Shown: positions 33,302-50,266 of the stretch, piece by piece | How positions within the stretch are numbered: the first letter of the stretch is position 1 | Layout: each line of letters opens with the position of its first letter | NCBI GenBank assembly: GCA_022578965.1 | Contig: MU400537.1 | Span: forward strand, 310,001 to 374,000 | Length of the DNA: 64,000 nt | Source: Xylaria sp. FL1777 | Lineage: Eukaryota > Ascomycota > Sordariomycetes > Xylariales > Xylariaceae | Direction of reading: 5' to 3' | Notes under the pieces: model-generated | What the model was told of the DNA's origin: nothing | Database searches by the model: none | What the model saw: the letters and a program-made list of their open reading frames with translations, nothing else | Position numbers and translations under genes: made by a program

Positions 33302-35357
33302 TGTTTTCCTTTGTTCCTGCAACGTCGAAGTGTTGCGCGCGAAGCTTGGTGATGGACCATGAAAGAAATTCGGTGTTGATAATGAAACACAAGAGAGGGC
33401 CAGTGAGAATAACGTTGAGATTGCGATAGAGCGGCAGGCCTATCCATGCAGAGTTAGAAAAGCCAAGGTTCAACGTTGTGCGTCACAATACGAAACCCAA
33501 TGCAATGGGACGGAACGACACAGTACGACCGGGCAAATTAGAGTTGGTTGGGGTTGAAATTCGAGGGAAATGAATAGATAGAGATGCAGCTAGCTATGCG
33601 GGCGAGGCGGGCGACAACTGACCTGTCGAAATATGAGCACGCGAAACGGCGGCGGCAGCAGCAGACCACAGGCAAGCTACTGGCGTCGCGTGCAGTCGCT
33701 TGTTCTCAGTCTTATCCAGCCTCCAGGTAACCGGCGTGCCAATCGCCCCAGCGCATTTCCCATCTAATTGCGCGGGCGCTGGCAAGGCGAGGAGGCGTCC
33801 GGCAGATGATCGGCGACTGTGTGAGAGGTGAGAGGTGCAGTTGGCAGGCGGTCGTGGATCAAGAGGCGGGCGTATCGCGCGAGTCGAGACCGCCGATCGT
33901 GGCTAAAAGGCGACGGCGGCGGTGGAGGAGGTGTATCTCAGATGGTCGGAGCCGGGGCGACAACACGACAGGAGCCGCGACACAGACAGCGGAGGTGCGT
34001 GGAGCGTGCCTGGGAATATGCGTGGGTATACAAAGACAGGCAGGATCCAGGTCTGGTGGCCGGCGGGCGAGGTATGGAGGAGACGGCCAATCCCAACTTA
34101 GGCCATCGATCGGTACAGGCAGTAGGCGGTCGAACAGAAAATGGTCAGGCGTACACTGCTGTGTAGCTGTGGAACATAGCAGAGAATGCTAAGGTGCTGG
34201 GGTTGGTTGCATGCGGGTTGCCGAAGCACAGGAGCAGGTAAGTAGGTAATTGACCGCAAGTGATGTAGGTCAGGTAGGTCAGTCTTGGGTAGTGTGCTCG
34301 TTAGTGGTGAAGGATGTCGTGCCGGTGCAGGCGACGGGATCAGCGCGTGGTTTAGAAGAAAGTTAGGACGGCAGACCGATACAGAGTCTGGTACTGGGCC
34401 TGGGTACCCGCCTGGGCCTAACCATTGACTGGTGCAGGGGTTGGGGTCACTGCCGGGCCCGAGGATTACAGCTGGCTCAGGTACCTACTGGAGAATGATC
34501 GGGGGACGTCAGAGTGCAAAACGAGATGGCGGGCTGTTGCTGGCGACGCGACGGGGGAGCCACTGGATGGGGCAGACCCACATGTTTCCGCTTAGCGGGC
34601 TTGCTCGAATTGCCACGAATTGCGTTGGTTGCCGCCATCTGGCGTGGCTTAGTCCTGACTTGCATTTGACGCTAACCGACCTGATTAGGCTGACTCAAGA
34701 AGAAGCTTTTTTCCGCCATGGTACGCTAATTGTTTAAAATTAGCATACCGCCCCTATGTATACATCAGTTAATAGTAACGTGGATTAATTAAATCTTTTT
34801 TTTTTTTTTCCCTATTCTGCATTGTGTGTTGTGTTGATGATTTGTCTTGTCTATATATCTGTATTTCATAACTGCAGTTGCAGGACTGCAACCGCGGGTA
34901 ATTCCTACACGTACCTAGGTATTCATGCAAGGCACCTTATCTCCTTGAATTAAGGGCTGGTTGGCTGGTTACCTATCTACAACACTGACGTGATACGTGG
35001 GGTTGAATGCCTGTAAAACCAACTTGATTACGTTACCTTGCTGGGTACGTACTTCTCAGTACCCAGTATAAAACTTACCTAATTTGGCGATTGTCTGGTG
35101 AACACCAAAAAGTCAATGTATACTTGCTTAGGTAGGTAGTTTGGATTCTAGAAATTCAAGATTCTCCTACTTTTCGTTCTCCTTCAGAAACAGGTTGTTT
35201 TTAACTACGTAGATTCCTGGGCCGGTTTCTGTTATATGTTAAGGTTTTTTTTTTCCAAGCCAGAAAATTTATTAAGAAACCTTCACCATTGTTCCATTCC
35301 GTCTCTTCCTACGCTCAGCCATCCTCCACTCTTTAAATCCAACCACCTACCGTACAG
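33302..35357. other. Divergent spacer between the Ebp1-like and PTH2 genes
   Basis: About 2 kb with no supported gene. It has a T14 run at 34796-34809, another T-rich run near 35247-35256, and TAGGTAGGT words near 34212-34285 and 35130-35140. The two promoters must lie here. Confidence 0.5.
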
Positions 35358-36235
35358 ATGGCCGAGTCATACAGCCTCTCGACAACGCTGATTACGACCT
35401 CTCTGGTCGCATTCTTCTCGGGCTTCGCGCTGGGGATTTACTCGATAAGGGGATACCTCGTGCCACCCTCGCTCACGTCCGCACGGAAAAGGAGGCTCAA
35501 CGACCCCGTGGAAAGCGAAGAGTCCGACGTCGACGAAGACGACACGATCCTTGACCATGCGCCGAACTGGGCGAACGGCGCAGAGGCAGACATTAGGCAG
35601 GGCCTGCGGACAACAGAGGGAGAAGCTACGCGGAGAAACAAGAACAAGAAAAATCAGAAGGGGAAGGAGGTAGAGCACAGCACAGACTCGAAGGGAGACG
35701 AAGCAGAGGCAAGGAGCGCAAAGCGAGAAGCAGAGACTGCCCATCCTAGACAAGCCGCCGTGAATCCCGGCAACAACCCCAACGAGGAGTGCAAGCTTGT
35801 GCTCGTCGTACGGACAGATTTGGGCATGACGAAAGGTCTGTTCCGCATCCATTCACCCTATACATCTTGCAAAATCCAGATCATGATATTGATACTTTCC
35901 ATACTGCAGGCAAAATTGCGGCCCAATGTTCTCACGCAACGCTAGCTTGCTACAAAACACTTAGCCGGAGCGCCACCCGCCAGCCTACGTCGGCCGAAGC
36001 TAAGATCCTTCAACGCTGGGAGCGGCTCGGACAGGCTAAGATCGCCGTACAAGTCAAATCACAAGACGAGCTGCTCACACTCATGGGCAAGGCACGTAGC
36101 CTGGGGGTCACGGCTGAGGTCATACAAGACGCCGGCCGGACACAGATCGACCCAGGTAGTTTGACAGTGCTAGGTGTCGGACCAGCACCCAAGAGCCTCG
36201 TGGATCAGATCACAGGTGGGTTGAAGTTGTTATAA
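35358..36235 (+). CDS. PTH2: Peptidyl-tRNA hydrolase 2 (PTH2), membrane-anchored
   Basis: Hydrolyses peptidyl-tRNA released from stalled ribosomes, recycling tRNA. Exons 35358-35835 and 35910-36235 flank a 74-base intron (GTCTGT...CTGCAG), which joins in phase 1 to rebuild the catalytic block LVLVVRTDLGMTKGKIAAQCSHA. Length is 267 residues. Residues about 7-30 form a hydrophobic anchor (LITTSLVAFFSGFALGIYSI), as in eukaryotic PTH2 proteins bound to the mitochondrial outer membrane. A charged linker of about 120 residues separates it from the C-terminal Pth2 domain, about residues 145-267. That domain includes GQAKIAVQVKSQDELL, the conserved IQDAGRTQIDPGSLTVLGVGPAP and the terminal LKLL. Nothing unusual is seen. 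Confidence 0.95.
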
Positions 36236-36969
36236 TCGTGCCATGATGGTATGAGAAAAAAAAAAAAAAAAGGCCAGAAGGCATTCCAAAGGACAATTTT
36301 TAAAAGCATGGAAATTATCGGCGGCATTCTCAAGGACATAGAACTGGCGTCAGGCACTGAAAACTAAAAGCATAGGTTACGCATATCGAATTCACAAGAT
36401 ATAATATATTTTTAGCATGATATTGCACTGCCAAGCATGCTTTTATTGCTAGTCCCAATGTATGTACTTGAGCATGTCCTCACAGCATTGTTCAGGGCGA
36501 GGATGTCCTTTTCGCAAAAGCACTTCCCCCACTCCGTATTGTTATCGCAGGCCTAGCAGACAGGCTCGACTGTCTATGTGTACAGCCATCCTGCCTCGCC
36601 TGTATTATCTCTGTAACCGAAAGTGGTAAATATCGGTATTGCAACCGAACCCAAATGCCTTTGTATGACGGGCACGATGTACGCCAGCTTCCAGAGAAAG
36701 AAACCAGCAAACATAAAACGAAAAGGGGGTATATCCGCACAAAATAGCGTAGCAGAGAGAAAAGAAAGACTCCGATAGTGGAAAGGCTCTTCCTCTTGCG
36801 CCAGGCCTGGAAAAGATATGTATACACATCGAAAGGACACTTAGCTTATCCTTTTGTTTGTACATCTCACGTATGTGCTCTAACATATTTAGTTTACCCC
36901 CGCAATCTAGGCGAATGAGCAAACTCAATACCCTATAATCTTCCTAGCATTTGAATTTGATCACCTAAC
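36236..36969. other. Convergent spacer after PTH2
   Basis: Contains an A16 run at 36256-36271 a few bases past the PTH2 stop, and otherwise AT-rich sequence. Both 3' ends face it. No gene seen. Confidence 0.55.
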
Positions 36970-39278
36970 CTAGGACGAGGGATGCTGATCAGAGTCATTC
37001 CGCCGCTGTTGTTGTAGGGGGCTAGGGTGTCGGCCGTTAACCTCGAGTCTTCGCTTTTTGCTGGGCTCGTCTAAATGGCTGGGAGAAGCAGTTCGCTTCT
37101 CGCCAGCAGCAATTGAACGGAGCAATTCATTAAGCGAACTTAGCTGCTCTGCGTGGCGAATAGCGGTTCTGTCATTCCCATTGGCCTTGACTTCTAGCTG
37201 GTGAGCCTTAACTTCGAGTTTTCCAAGTCGCTGCTCAAACAGCGGATTCGTCAACCGCACAATCAGTTCCGCCAGTTGTTTTGTGCTTAGGTTTTGGAAC
37301 TGTACGTCTAGAGTCTTGATCGCAAGCTCTATTGCGGGAAGTCTGCGTTGGACGTCTTTCATCTCATTGACTATGCCGACGCTGGCAAGTATTTCTTTTA
37401 GCTGATGCTGTATCCACTCACGCTTTGCTAGTTGCGTAAGTTTGCTCTCAAGAGCCTCGTATTTCTGACTCAACTCGCTAACATCTTGGTCAATTGCGTC
37501 AACTTTGTGACTGATTTTTTTGCTCTCCAAATATGTAACCTGTTCAGCTAGGGTTGATCCTTGGCTTTGGTTTATCCACGCAGAGCTTTTAACCTTCCAT
37601 TGCTCAAGCAATTGGATACGTGCCTCGAGCCCTGAATAGTCTGATCCTCCGCGTTCTAATGCGCTGATTCGTGCTGCTGTAGCATCGAGAATTGGACCAA
37701 TTATATCATCTCTTCCTTGGCACATCTTTTCGGTGTCTTCGTTTATAGCTTTTGTGGCGGCCTCGATTTTCGGGTTGATAACTGCTTCTATTGTCTCGAT
37801 TGACAAAGCTGTCCTGTTATCCGGCTGCGAAACGTTGGCTTGACTAGCCCGTAAAGAATCTACTTCTTGGCGAAGTAACCGAAGTGCTTCATATATGGAC
37901 AAATCATCTGGACGACGGCGATGTTTATACTCGTCATATTGAGACTTCAGATTGTCGCTCCAGGCTTCGCAAATTTCGTTGAACGTAACTATGTCCAGTT
38001 CATCAAGCTTATCTTTGAAATAGCCATTATCCGTGAAATCGGCTAGCTTGGCTTCTATGCCTGTAACACGTTCATCCAAGCCTGTTTCGAATACCTTCCG
38101 GTCTTCAGCTGCATCAGAGGAATGATTAATGAATCCAGTTAGTTGTAGGTTGGAGTTCTTCAATTTCTTTTCTGTATCCGATCGAGTATCCTCTAACTCC
38201 TTCTTCAGGCTCTTATTCTCATTCACTATAGCAACTTGTTGTGACTGTAAAGTACGGACCGTATCATCGAATGTGCGGAATCTTGACTGCAGTGCATCAT
38301 GGTCTGACTTCAGAGCACTGTACTTCTTATTCTCTTCGAGAAGACTTTGAATCTGCTCGGTTTGCTTCGCTGCTATCTGAGAAAGCCGTTCCACTTTAGC
38401 TTCGAAGTCAGCAATGACTTGATCGTGACGAGTCGTGGGTTCTGGTTCTGGTTTTGGTTCTGGAACAGTCATAAAAAGAGCAACGAGCTGCTCTAGATCG
38501 CGTAGATATTCATCCTCAGCAACCTTAATCTGTTCCTCAAGAACACGATCCGTTGAGGTAAACTTATCACTTAAGCCATTATATGGTGGGAATGAAGGTG
38601 CTTTCTGGAGGAATTTGTCACTCTCAACCCGCCGTTGAGCGCTCTCTTGTGCCATCTTTTTCTTGCGGATGCTTAACAGAAGACGTTTATTAGACTTCTC
38701 GCCCCAATTATACATGTTTTCGAACGCCTCTTGGAGCTTGGGGTTTTTAGCTATTGGCGTTACTTGCGTCGCCACGTTCTCGATCGCGCAATTGTTGGTG
38801 GCGATATTTTTTTCTAAGGCTTTTAAAGTCAGCAAACAGCAATTGGTTGGTTATCAGTGTTATCAAACTAGGGTATTCATTGTGGTCAACCAGCGCCTGC
38901 AAGCCATCTACAGAGGCAGGTACGAGCGCCTGGGGCTTATCAAAGGGCGGCTGGCCTGAGGTAGTACTTACCACTATTGATCCGTCTAAAGTGCAGCCCA
39001 TCACTCGGCTTGTCAGGATGGCCTGCCGCTGAATTTGGTATACGTTTTGGCCCTTCGGAGGGTTTGAGGTTAGGGTCGTTGTGCGATCTGGGTGGCTCAT
39101 TGTCGCGACGAGATTCACGGGAGCTAGGGGGGTTCCGGATCTCCCCAGGTTCACACCCATATCTGCTGTCTCGTGAATCGCGCCGGGCGGGTTGTGGTCT
39201 CTCGGTCCCCTGTCTGTACGAGTCCCGGCGCGGAATTGGCGGTCGACGTTCGTCGGTCCGCGCGTAGTTAGGAGCCAT
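36970..39278 (-). CDS. Coiled-coil nuclear protein with Arg/Ser-rich start; splice model uncertain
   Basis: Unrecognised protein of about 724 residues. Exon 1 (39278-39044) starts MAPNYARTDERRPPIPRRDS and is rich in R/S/P. The intron 39043-38956 (GTATAC...CTCAG, 88 bases) joins it in frame to a conserved-looking block, PPFDKPQALVPASVDGLQALV then ITNQLLF. After that block the frame must shift by one base to enter the long final exon. Either a 46-base intron at 38775-38730 (GTGGCG...CCAAG) does this, or the A4 run at about 38821-38824 contains one extra base, giving ADFK directly joined to ALEKNIATNN. The second reading keeps more helix-like sequence. The long exon is coiled coil (about 500 residues, many heptads) and ends in a basic KKRRLEVNGRHP tail, suggesting a nuclear scaffold. 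No function is claimed. Confidence 0.62.
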
Positions 39279-39482
39279 GCTGGCGGGCCGTTGGACTGTG
39301 CCAGCGGGGGCAGTCTCTGCGTTCCCTACTTCCAATCCCACTTCAAATGCTTGAAGGTATAGACAAGTCCAGTAATTCGCCGACAGCGTCTAGCTGCATG
39401 GCCTTAGCTAGCAGAAAGCCCGATATACCAGTGCGGGGCCGGGAGGCCAGATGCTTGAGAAAGCGGAATGAAGATTGGCGGC

Positions 39483-39504
39483 GAGAGAGAGAGAGAGAGA
39501 GAGG
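39483..39504. repeat. (GA)11 microsatellite
   Basis: Uninterrupted GA dinucleotides about 200 bases before the start of the coiled-coil gene. Purine-rich tracts like this are common in fungal promoters. Confidence 0.85.
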
Positions 39505-39862
39505 AAGCTTCGGTTTAACTCAGGCAGGTTTCCGAGTCGAAGGGGCGATTGTTACGCGTTCTGTTGGGCTAGAGATGGAGATGTGAGGTCGAATGACTGC
39601 GAAAGCCGCGAATAGATTACGGCATTGAAACTTGGCAGGAGCAAGTCCAGAATGCAATCTTTGATGTCTATTGTTCGCGATGCTCGAAACACAACGGCGG
39701 GGGTATTGGAGTGCACAATTGGAAGGGCGGCAACCCTAGATAAAACAGAAAGGGGGGACCAGTGCAAAAGTCAACAGGCCAAAAGGAAGTATTTATTTGG
39801 GCCCAATAGGGAAACGAAGGTGGAGGAGGAGGAGTTGGAGTTGGGTTGCAGGCTCCGAGTTA

Positions 39863-39905
39863 TTATTATAGTTGTGGTTGTGGTTGTGGATGTGGATGTT
39901 GTTGT
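39863..39905. repeat. Imperfect TTA and (GTTGTG/GATGTG) low-complexity tract
   Basis: Starts with TTATTATTATA and continues as degenerate hexamers of GTTGTG and GATGTG. Non-coding simple repeat. Confidence 0.7.
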
Positions 39906-41726
39906 AAGTGGATTGATATTTTGGTTTCCGTGACCATGCAGCCGCAGAATCGAAATACACTATCTACGCACGCATAGAAAGCGCGAGGTACCGGTATTCG
40001 GAGTGGTGAGGTGTAAAATGCGGTCCCGTACCTGCCCAAAGTCAGCTAACCTACCTGAGGTACCTTCTCAGTGGAGGGCCATGTTACCTTCCTAGGTACT
40101 ACATACATACTGTAGAGTATGAGATAGCTCAATAACAGCTTCAGATATGCTACTAAATACCCATGCGTACATAGAGGCAGAGGCAGCCCATCACGGTTCA
40201 ATCACGACAACCCAGCCGCACTTTCGCACGCTTCATTTGTACCAGGTACCTGTCTGCACGTGTCCGACGCGGTTGAATGCTGAAATCTCGCATATGGAGG
40301 GCACCTGCACCAGACTTTAATGTAATAGACGTAAAGATGAGTCAACAGAGACTAGCTAGATGCACGATGTTGGAGAAGACAGGGGTTCCAACCGTGTACG
40401 TGAGGTTAGCTACAATAGGTAGGCTGATTTGTACGGTAACCGAACAGATGAAATCCTTCGACGGGCTGTGATAGATACCAGCAGATCAGGTGAAGGCACC
40501 TACATACCTGCCCCTTAGGTATACAGCTGTACAGGTACAGCAGCATCGTGGATAGGTAGTATCAACAAGGCAGTCTTTATGAATTTATATTCCGGCAGAT
40601 CATTTAGAAATTCGTCTATTCCTACCTACATATGTAGGTACTATACCACTGCATAAATAGCATTAACTTACATTTGCTCACATCAGTTGTTTTCTGTGCA
40701 TTTATACTATAGTACATACGTGTAACATCAGTTAGCCTTTGTTTGTTTTTTATGTCCATTTATAGATTACAGTTTTATATAATTAACTTGTAACTGCTAC
40801 TATCCCAACATTTGCTTCACCGCCTATGGGAAAATAATTATGAGACATTCAAGTTTAAGAAGAAAAAGTCGCACATATGATATCCAACACAGTGTAACGT
40901 AAAGGTCATGCAGAGCTGAGGACGTGGGCTGAAATAAGTACCCACTTCTCAAAGACAAAATACCTACCTATCATACTGCAGCCCTTCAGTTATCCGGTTT
41001 TAAGATCGGTGTAGCTTGGAGCTGCAGGTCTTCTCCTTCTCATGGGCTATCTTGGAGGGCTTGATTGGCATGGCTGTAATGTCCAGCACTATCTAGGTGG
41101 GTCAGTATACCGGTATCTATTAAAAGCCTGTAGTACATCATCTATTACAGTCCGATATATCGATGCTGTGCTATCGTTGCATTCAAATACAACAGGTCAT
41201 GAAGGTGATAGACATGTCGAGTTCCACTACATGACGAGTTTGATCACTAAAGCAACTCGTGCATCGAACCAAAAACAAAAGACCCGAATACTATACACCG
41301 CTTAAACTCTATCATACCTGAAGTAGGTAAGGAAGCCAAATAGAAGAGAGGGGGAAAGCTCCCTTGAAGCAGCCCCTCTGTTAGGTCTACATAGATAAAA
41401 TCTTAGATAAGGTCCCTACGTACCTACATGTAGCTATGTGGATTATCAAAAAGCTTCCCTAGATGCCGCCACAACCAGATAGATAGATAGTGTAGAGTAC
41501 ACAGCCACACATACCAGCCAAGGTCACCATCTCTACGAAAACGCCACACGTCGTCGCGATCTGAGCATACCTAATTAAGTTGTATACAAGGGCCAATAAT
41601 TTTCGTCTTCGTCCATCACCTTCATCGCATCTAACTCCGCGACCTAAGATCTGACAGAAGAGCACGCCATCAATATAGTATCCGACGATCCCTACGATTG
41701 CGTCTTTTTTGCTATAATCAGTCAAG

Positions 41727-43268
<1,542 letters not shown>

Positions 43269-43914
43269 AACCGACTCGGTGTTGGATATGATACCAAGCG
43301 AACCTAAGTATGCAGGATGTAAAGAATGAAAGGGTGTGGGATCATGGCGTTGCTTTCATTTCGTACTGGCGTTCCATGGACATGAAAAGAATGATCGGCC
43401 AAGAAGCGCCTCGTTGCTTGTTCTGTACGAGGGCACTGTCTGGACTGGGCCGGCATACCACGAATAGAAAAATCCGGGCATGTACTTATAGTAGACACTG
43501 TAAGTGAAGATGACTATACCACTAATCTTGACTTCTTTTTATCCTTCATTCGCCGCAACTATGCAATGTGGTGAGCCAGCATACGCTGGGCCCGGTAGTA
43601 TCGTCGCAAGGAATGGAGAGGCATTGCGCTTAGGCAAAGCCAAGACGATCTTGTCACGTAATGATTGCACAACACAAGGCACAGAATGAGGCGCAATGCT
43701 TATTTATTCTATTCCATTATCCTCAATTCACATTGAGCACTCTCATTTTACATCTCGCAACGCCTCATAATCCGCAATAAGACCCCGTAGTCCTCGATGG
43801 CGGTATGTACTAGTTTGTTTTCTTTCTATAAAAGTACCGCACTGATGAGAGATCCCCAAAGCACACGAGAGATAGGTTTCCTCTTGCATTCTAAGAAAAT
43901 TAGAGTTTAGAAAG
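43269..43914. other. Convergent spacer between RVB2 and GAPDH
   Basis: 646 bases between converging stops. No gene or repeat recognised; 3' ends of both genes lie here. Confidence 0.55.
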
Positions 43915-47546
<3,632 letters not shown>

Positions 47547-48208
47547 ATGGCCCGTACCAGCGTCGCCCGCCTGGCCAGAATGGCTGTGCGTGGCATTGCA
47601 ACACGCAGCGCCTCTTCTCCCAGCATTAGACAACTCGTATCTCCGAGGTCACAAGCCCTCAATGCTCGACCACTCCTCCGAACCTCGTTCTCTACTAGCC
47701 AGCGCCTGGCCAAGCCGCTGAGCTCCGATGACCTCAAGACCGCTCAGCCTGCCAATATCACCGACGAAGAATTCCACAAGCTTGCAGACGAGTATATTGA
47801 GAATCTTCTTGTGAAATACGAGAAGATGCAGGACAAGCGAACGGACGTCGACGTCGAGTACAGCGTATGTTGCCTCAAGCCTGTGGCATTTCCTTGCCGT
47901 CGCTCTCCGCTGCCACCCGTTTGCCAGCTATACTAACCTAGCTCATATTATAGTCAGGGGTTATGAATCTCACTATCAACGATGTCGGCACATATGTGAT
48001 CAACAAGCAGCCACCAAACAGACAGATATGGTTGTCATCGCCGACTTCTGGTCCAAAGCGCTACGATTGGGTGATCACTAGTGAGGGTCAAGACCAGAAG
48101 CAGGACACCGGCACCGGCGACTGGATCTACCTTAGGGATGGTTCATCACTGTCTGATCTCTTGCGTGATGAGACTGGGGTCGATATTGAGGCTATTGCGG
48201 AAGGCTAA
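47547..48208 (+). CDS. YFH1: Frataxin, mitochondrial iron chaperone
   Basis: Mitochondrial matrix protein that activates cysteine desulfurase and supplies iron for Fe-S cluster assembly. Exons 47547-47864 and 47954-48208 flank an 89-base phase-0 intron (GTATGT...TTATAG); 190 residues. The N-terminal ~55 residues are Arg/Ser-rich without acids ([21 protein letters not shown]), a clear mitochondrial presequence. The frataxin domain starts about residue 72 with [19 protein letters not shown], an acidic helix forming the iron ridge. It continues [44 protein letters not shown] and ends with a helical [13 protein letters not shown]. The ATG at 47547 is preferred because the upstream in-frame extension begins on a non-ATG codon and adds non-presequence residues. 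Confidence 0.95.
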
Positions 48209-49963
48209 CTACAGTGATGCTGAGCTAATAGTAAAGCTGCAGCGCCCTTAGGTCTAACTGGTGTTCCGTATGGTACTTCTTGGTCCGTTGAGGGTGTGAA
48301 GAGAGAGTTTGTATTATATGCTCTTTGGGGACAAGCCACTGATGACTTCTGAGTTTGCGGCGTTAAGTCTAGTGTCCTTATGCCATTCCACGTGTATTAT
48401 CAAGAGCGTCCCAGCTCAGAGGGAAGGAGGTATCGTCTAAGGCTAATGGCGGTGACCATGCCTTCTGCGGACAAACCTACTAGGTGGTTGCTACTCTATT
48501 CTATTAAAAGATTTCAAATATTTCAGCTACACGACTTCCTTCAACTGGACAGAACACACGGCAGGATGTATTCCAGGCAGTCTAAAGCACATGTCCACGA
48601 AATTAGGCAATCGGTTACCATTATGCTTCGCAAGACTGACAAGGATATCACGGCATACGTATGAGTAACTAGCTTCCGGGCGATTTAGTCGGCATATCGC
48701 GCCTGCAATGTCTGCGGCAAATGCGCCTCTCAATCCAAATCCGGCGACAAGCCAGCACCTAAGCCATAGTTGGTATAAGGCAAACTAGATGCCAAACGTC
48801 AATATCCGAAGTCCAAGGTCGGATTCTGTAAGAACGACGGGTCGCCGATCATATGAATACGTAATTACGATTTGCACGGGCTTTCGCGTACACAGGGCTG
48901 CATGACGAAGCAGATAGGCGTTTTCAGAATGGAACACGACTGCGATACAGCAGTACTACTTTAACATATCATGCACAAGAGCCTTTCTATGGGTTGCATG
49001 CGGCTCTTACTTATTCCCGTGTTCCCAGACGCCGGATACGGCTGCGATTCGGTCTTAACGGGCGGGGATCAATTGGACGTTGCGCCTGGTTACGAGCTGA
49101 GTTGCATAAACAATTCTTATTCATTCTTACTCTTGTTCTTATTTCCGAATGACTATATTACACCACACTATTACATGTACTTGGCCATGTACTTGCATCC
49201 GTATCTGTATCGTATCGGGTCGCTTATGCATATGCAAGAGATAAACAGCTCGCAGATTCAGACAGCGTGGCAGTACTATCTATAGATGTGGACCGAGCAT
49301 TTGTCTGCTCATCATGTACATGGGGTTCATGTGTTGACAATCTACCTCGTGGTACTCATGCAGGGCCGTTGACGATAGGTAGTCGGAGAGGTATTGGCAA
49401 GCCGATGATTGGAACGACGCCAAAAACACTATTTGTCATGGGAATAATCCAGTGATGGCGGCTGGCGGCGGGATGCGCCGATGGAACAAGATCCGGCGAC
49501 GGCTAGAAACAATTGGACCGCCGTCAGTCTTGGCTGCCCGCCTGGAAGAACCCGGGCAGTTCTATCCAGTCTCGATAGATACCGGGAGTTTACGAGAGTA
49601 GGCAAACAGTTCTGGGTCGGAGAAGCGGGTCAGCTCGCATGCTGTATGAGTCCCATGATGAGCACCGTGAGTCACGAGAGGTAAGTTGGTATCTATTCCA
49701 TTAAGCATTGAAGGGAAAAAAAATACACTGATGACCCCAGAATCTCGGTGGGCGTATGCCGGCAGGCAGCTAAGGAGCGGTTCCGATCGCCGAATAAAGA
49801 AACGAAAAAAAAGTACCGTTGAATGTACACCCTGCATCTCACCCTTTCCCAACCGTGTTCCCCGGACCAATCACACCCCAACTATAGTACACATTAATCG
49901 TACATGACCTGAAAGAACCCTCTGGTATTGGCAGCCGCCAATGAAAATCCTCCCCGAGGCATG
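48209..49963. other. Spacer after frataxin
   Basis: No supported gene in about 1.75 kb. Contains the frataxin 3' end and the 3' flank of the small minus-strand gene. Short A-runs occur near 49716 and 49805. Confidence 0.5.
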
Positions 49964-50266
49964 TCAGCGTTGGCGTGAGACTTCGGTCCAATTGTTGTCC
50001 CATTGTTTCATCCTCCGCGCCATTGAATCTTCTGAGCGGGTCGATTTCCCGGTGACGAAGAACCGCTCGGTGGCGTCTGACCGGCGAGTAGACTCCGAAA
50101 CTCTGTACTCCCTTAAGGGATCGTGTCTCGAGGAAGAGCTGGAGGAGCTGCCGGCCCTAGTTGAGGAACTAGGTCCGTTAGTATCATATACACTAGCAGA
50201 GGTCGTCTCATGTGGTATAGAGTTTAGTATGGTTACTAACCCCGAGGCTTTACTAGCGTAAGGCAT
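49964..50266 (-). CDS. Small uncharacterised 100-residue protein
   Basis: Single-exon frame from ATG at 50266 to a TGA at 49966-49964. I do not recognise the family. The product is hydrophilic: MPYASKASGLVTILNSIP, then a nine-residue Ser-rich run (SSSSSSS), then charged repeats of RRSD/TRSE type ending RMKQWDNNWTEVSRQR. There is no signal peptide or membrane helix. I accept it as a gene because the 5' side looks authentic: a TATAAA 204 bases up, and a leader of repeated CAAGTCAA and CCAACAATCA words directly before ATGCC. These are common in strongly or conditionally expressed mould genes. The plus strand is also open for 106 codons, so the call is moderate. It may be a stress or development protein, but nothing shows this. 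Confidence 0.5.
   Translation of the reverse strand: MPYASKASGLVTILNSIPHETTSASVYDTNGPSSSTRAGSSSSSSSRHDPLREYRVSESTRRSDATERFFVTGKSTRSEDSMARRMKQWDNNWTEVSRQR

Larger units (their letters stand above)
39279..41726. other. Divergent spacer between the coiled-coil gene and RVB2
   Basis: About 2.4 kb with no supported gene. It carries a (GA)n run at 39483-39504, a GTTGTG/GATGTG run at 39863-39905, and many TACCTA/TAGGTA words between 40030 and 40660. Short frames have no motifs. Confidence 0.5.

Noticed and set aside
33806..34192. 128-codon Arg/Gly-rich plus-strand frame upstream of the Ebp1-like gene
   Set aside because: Composition-driven frame in promoter DNA with no conserved motif; the overlapping frame is also open.
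38956..38971. A 16-base GTAAGT...CTCAG 'intron' in the coiled-coil gene
   Set aside because: Too short to splice. The 88-base intron from 39043 to the same acceptor restores the same frame.
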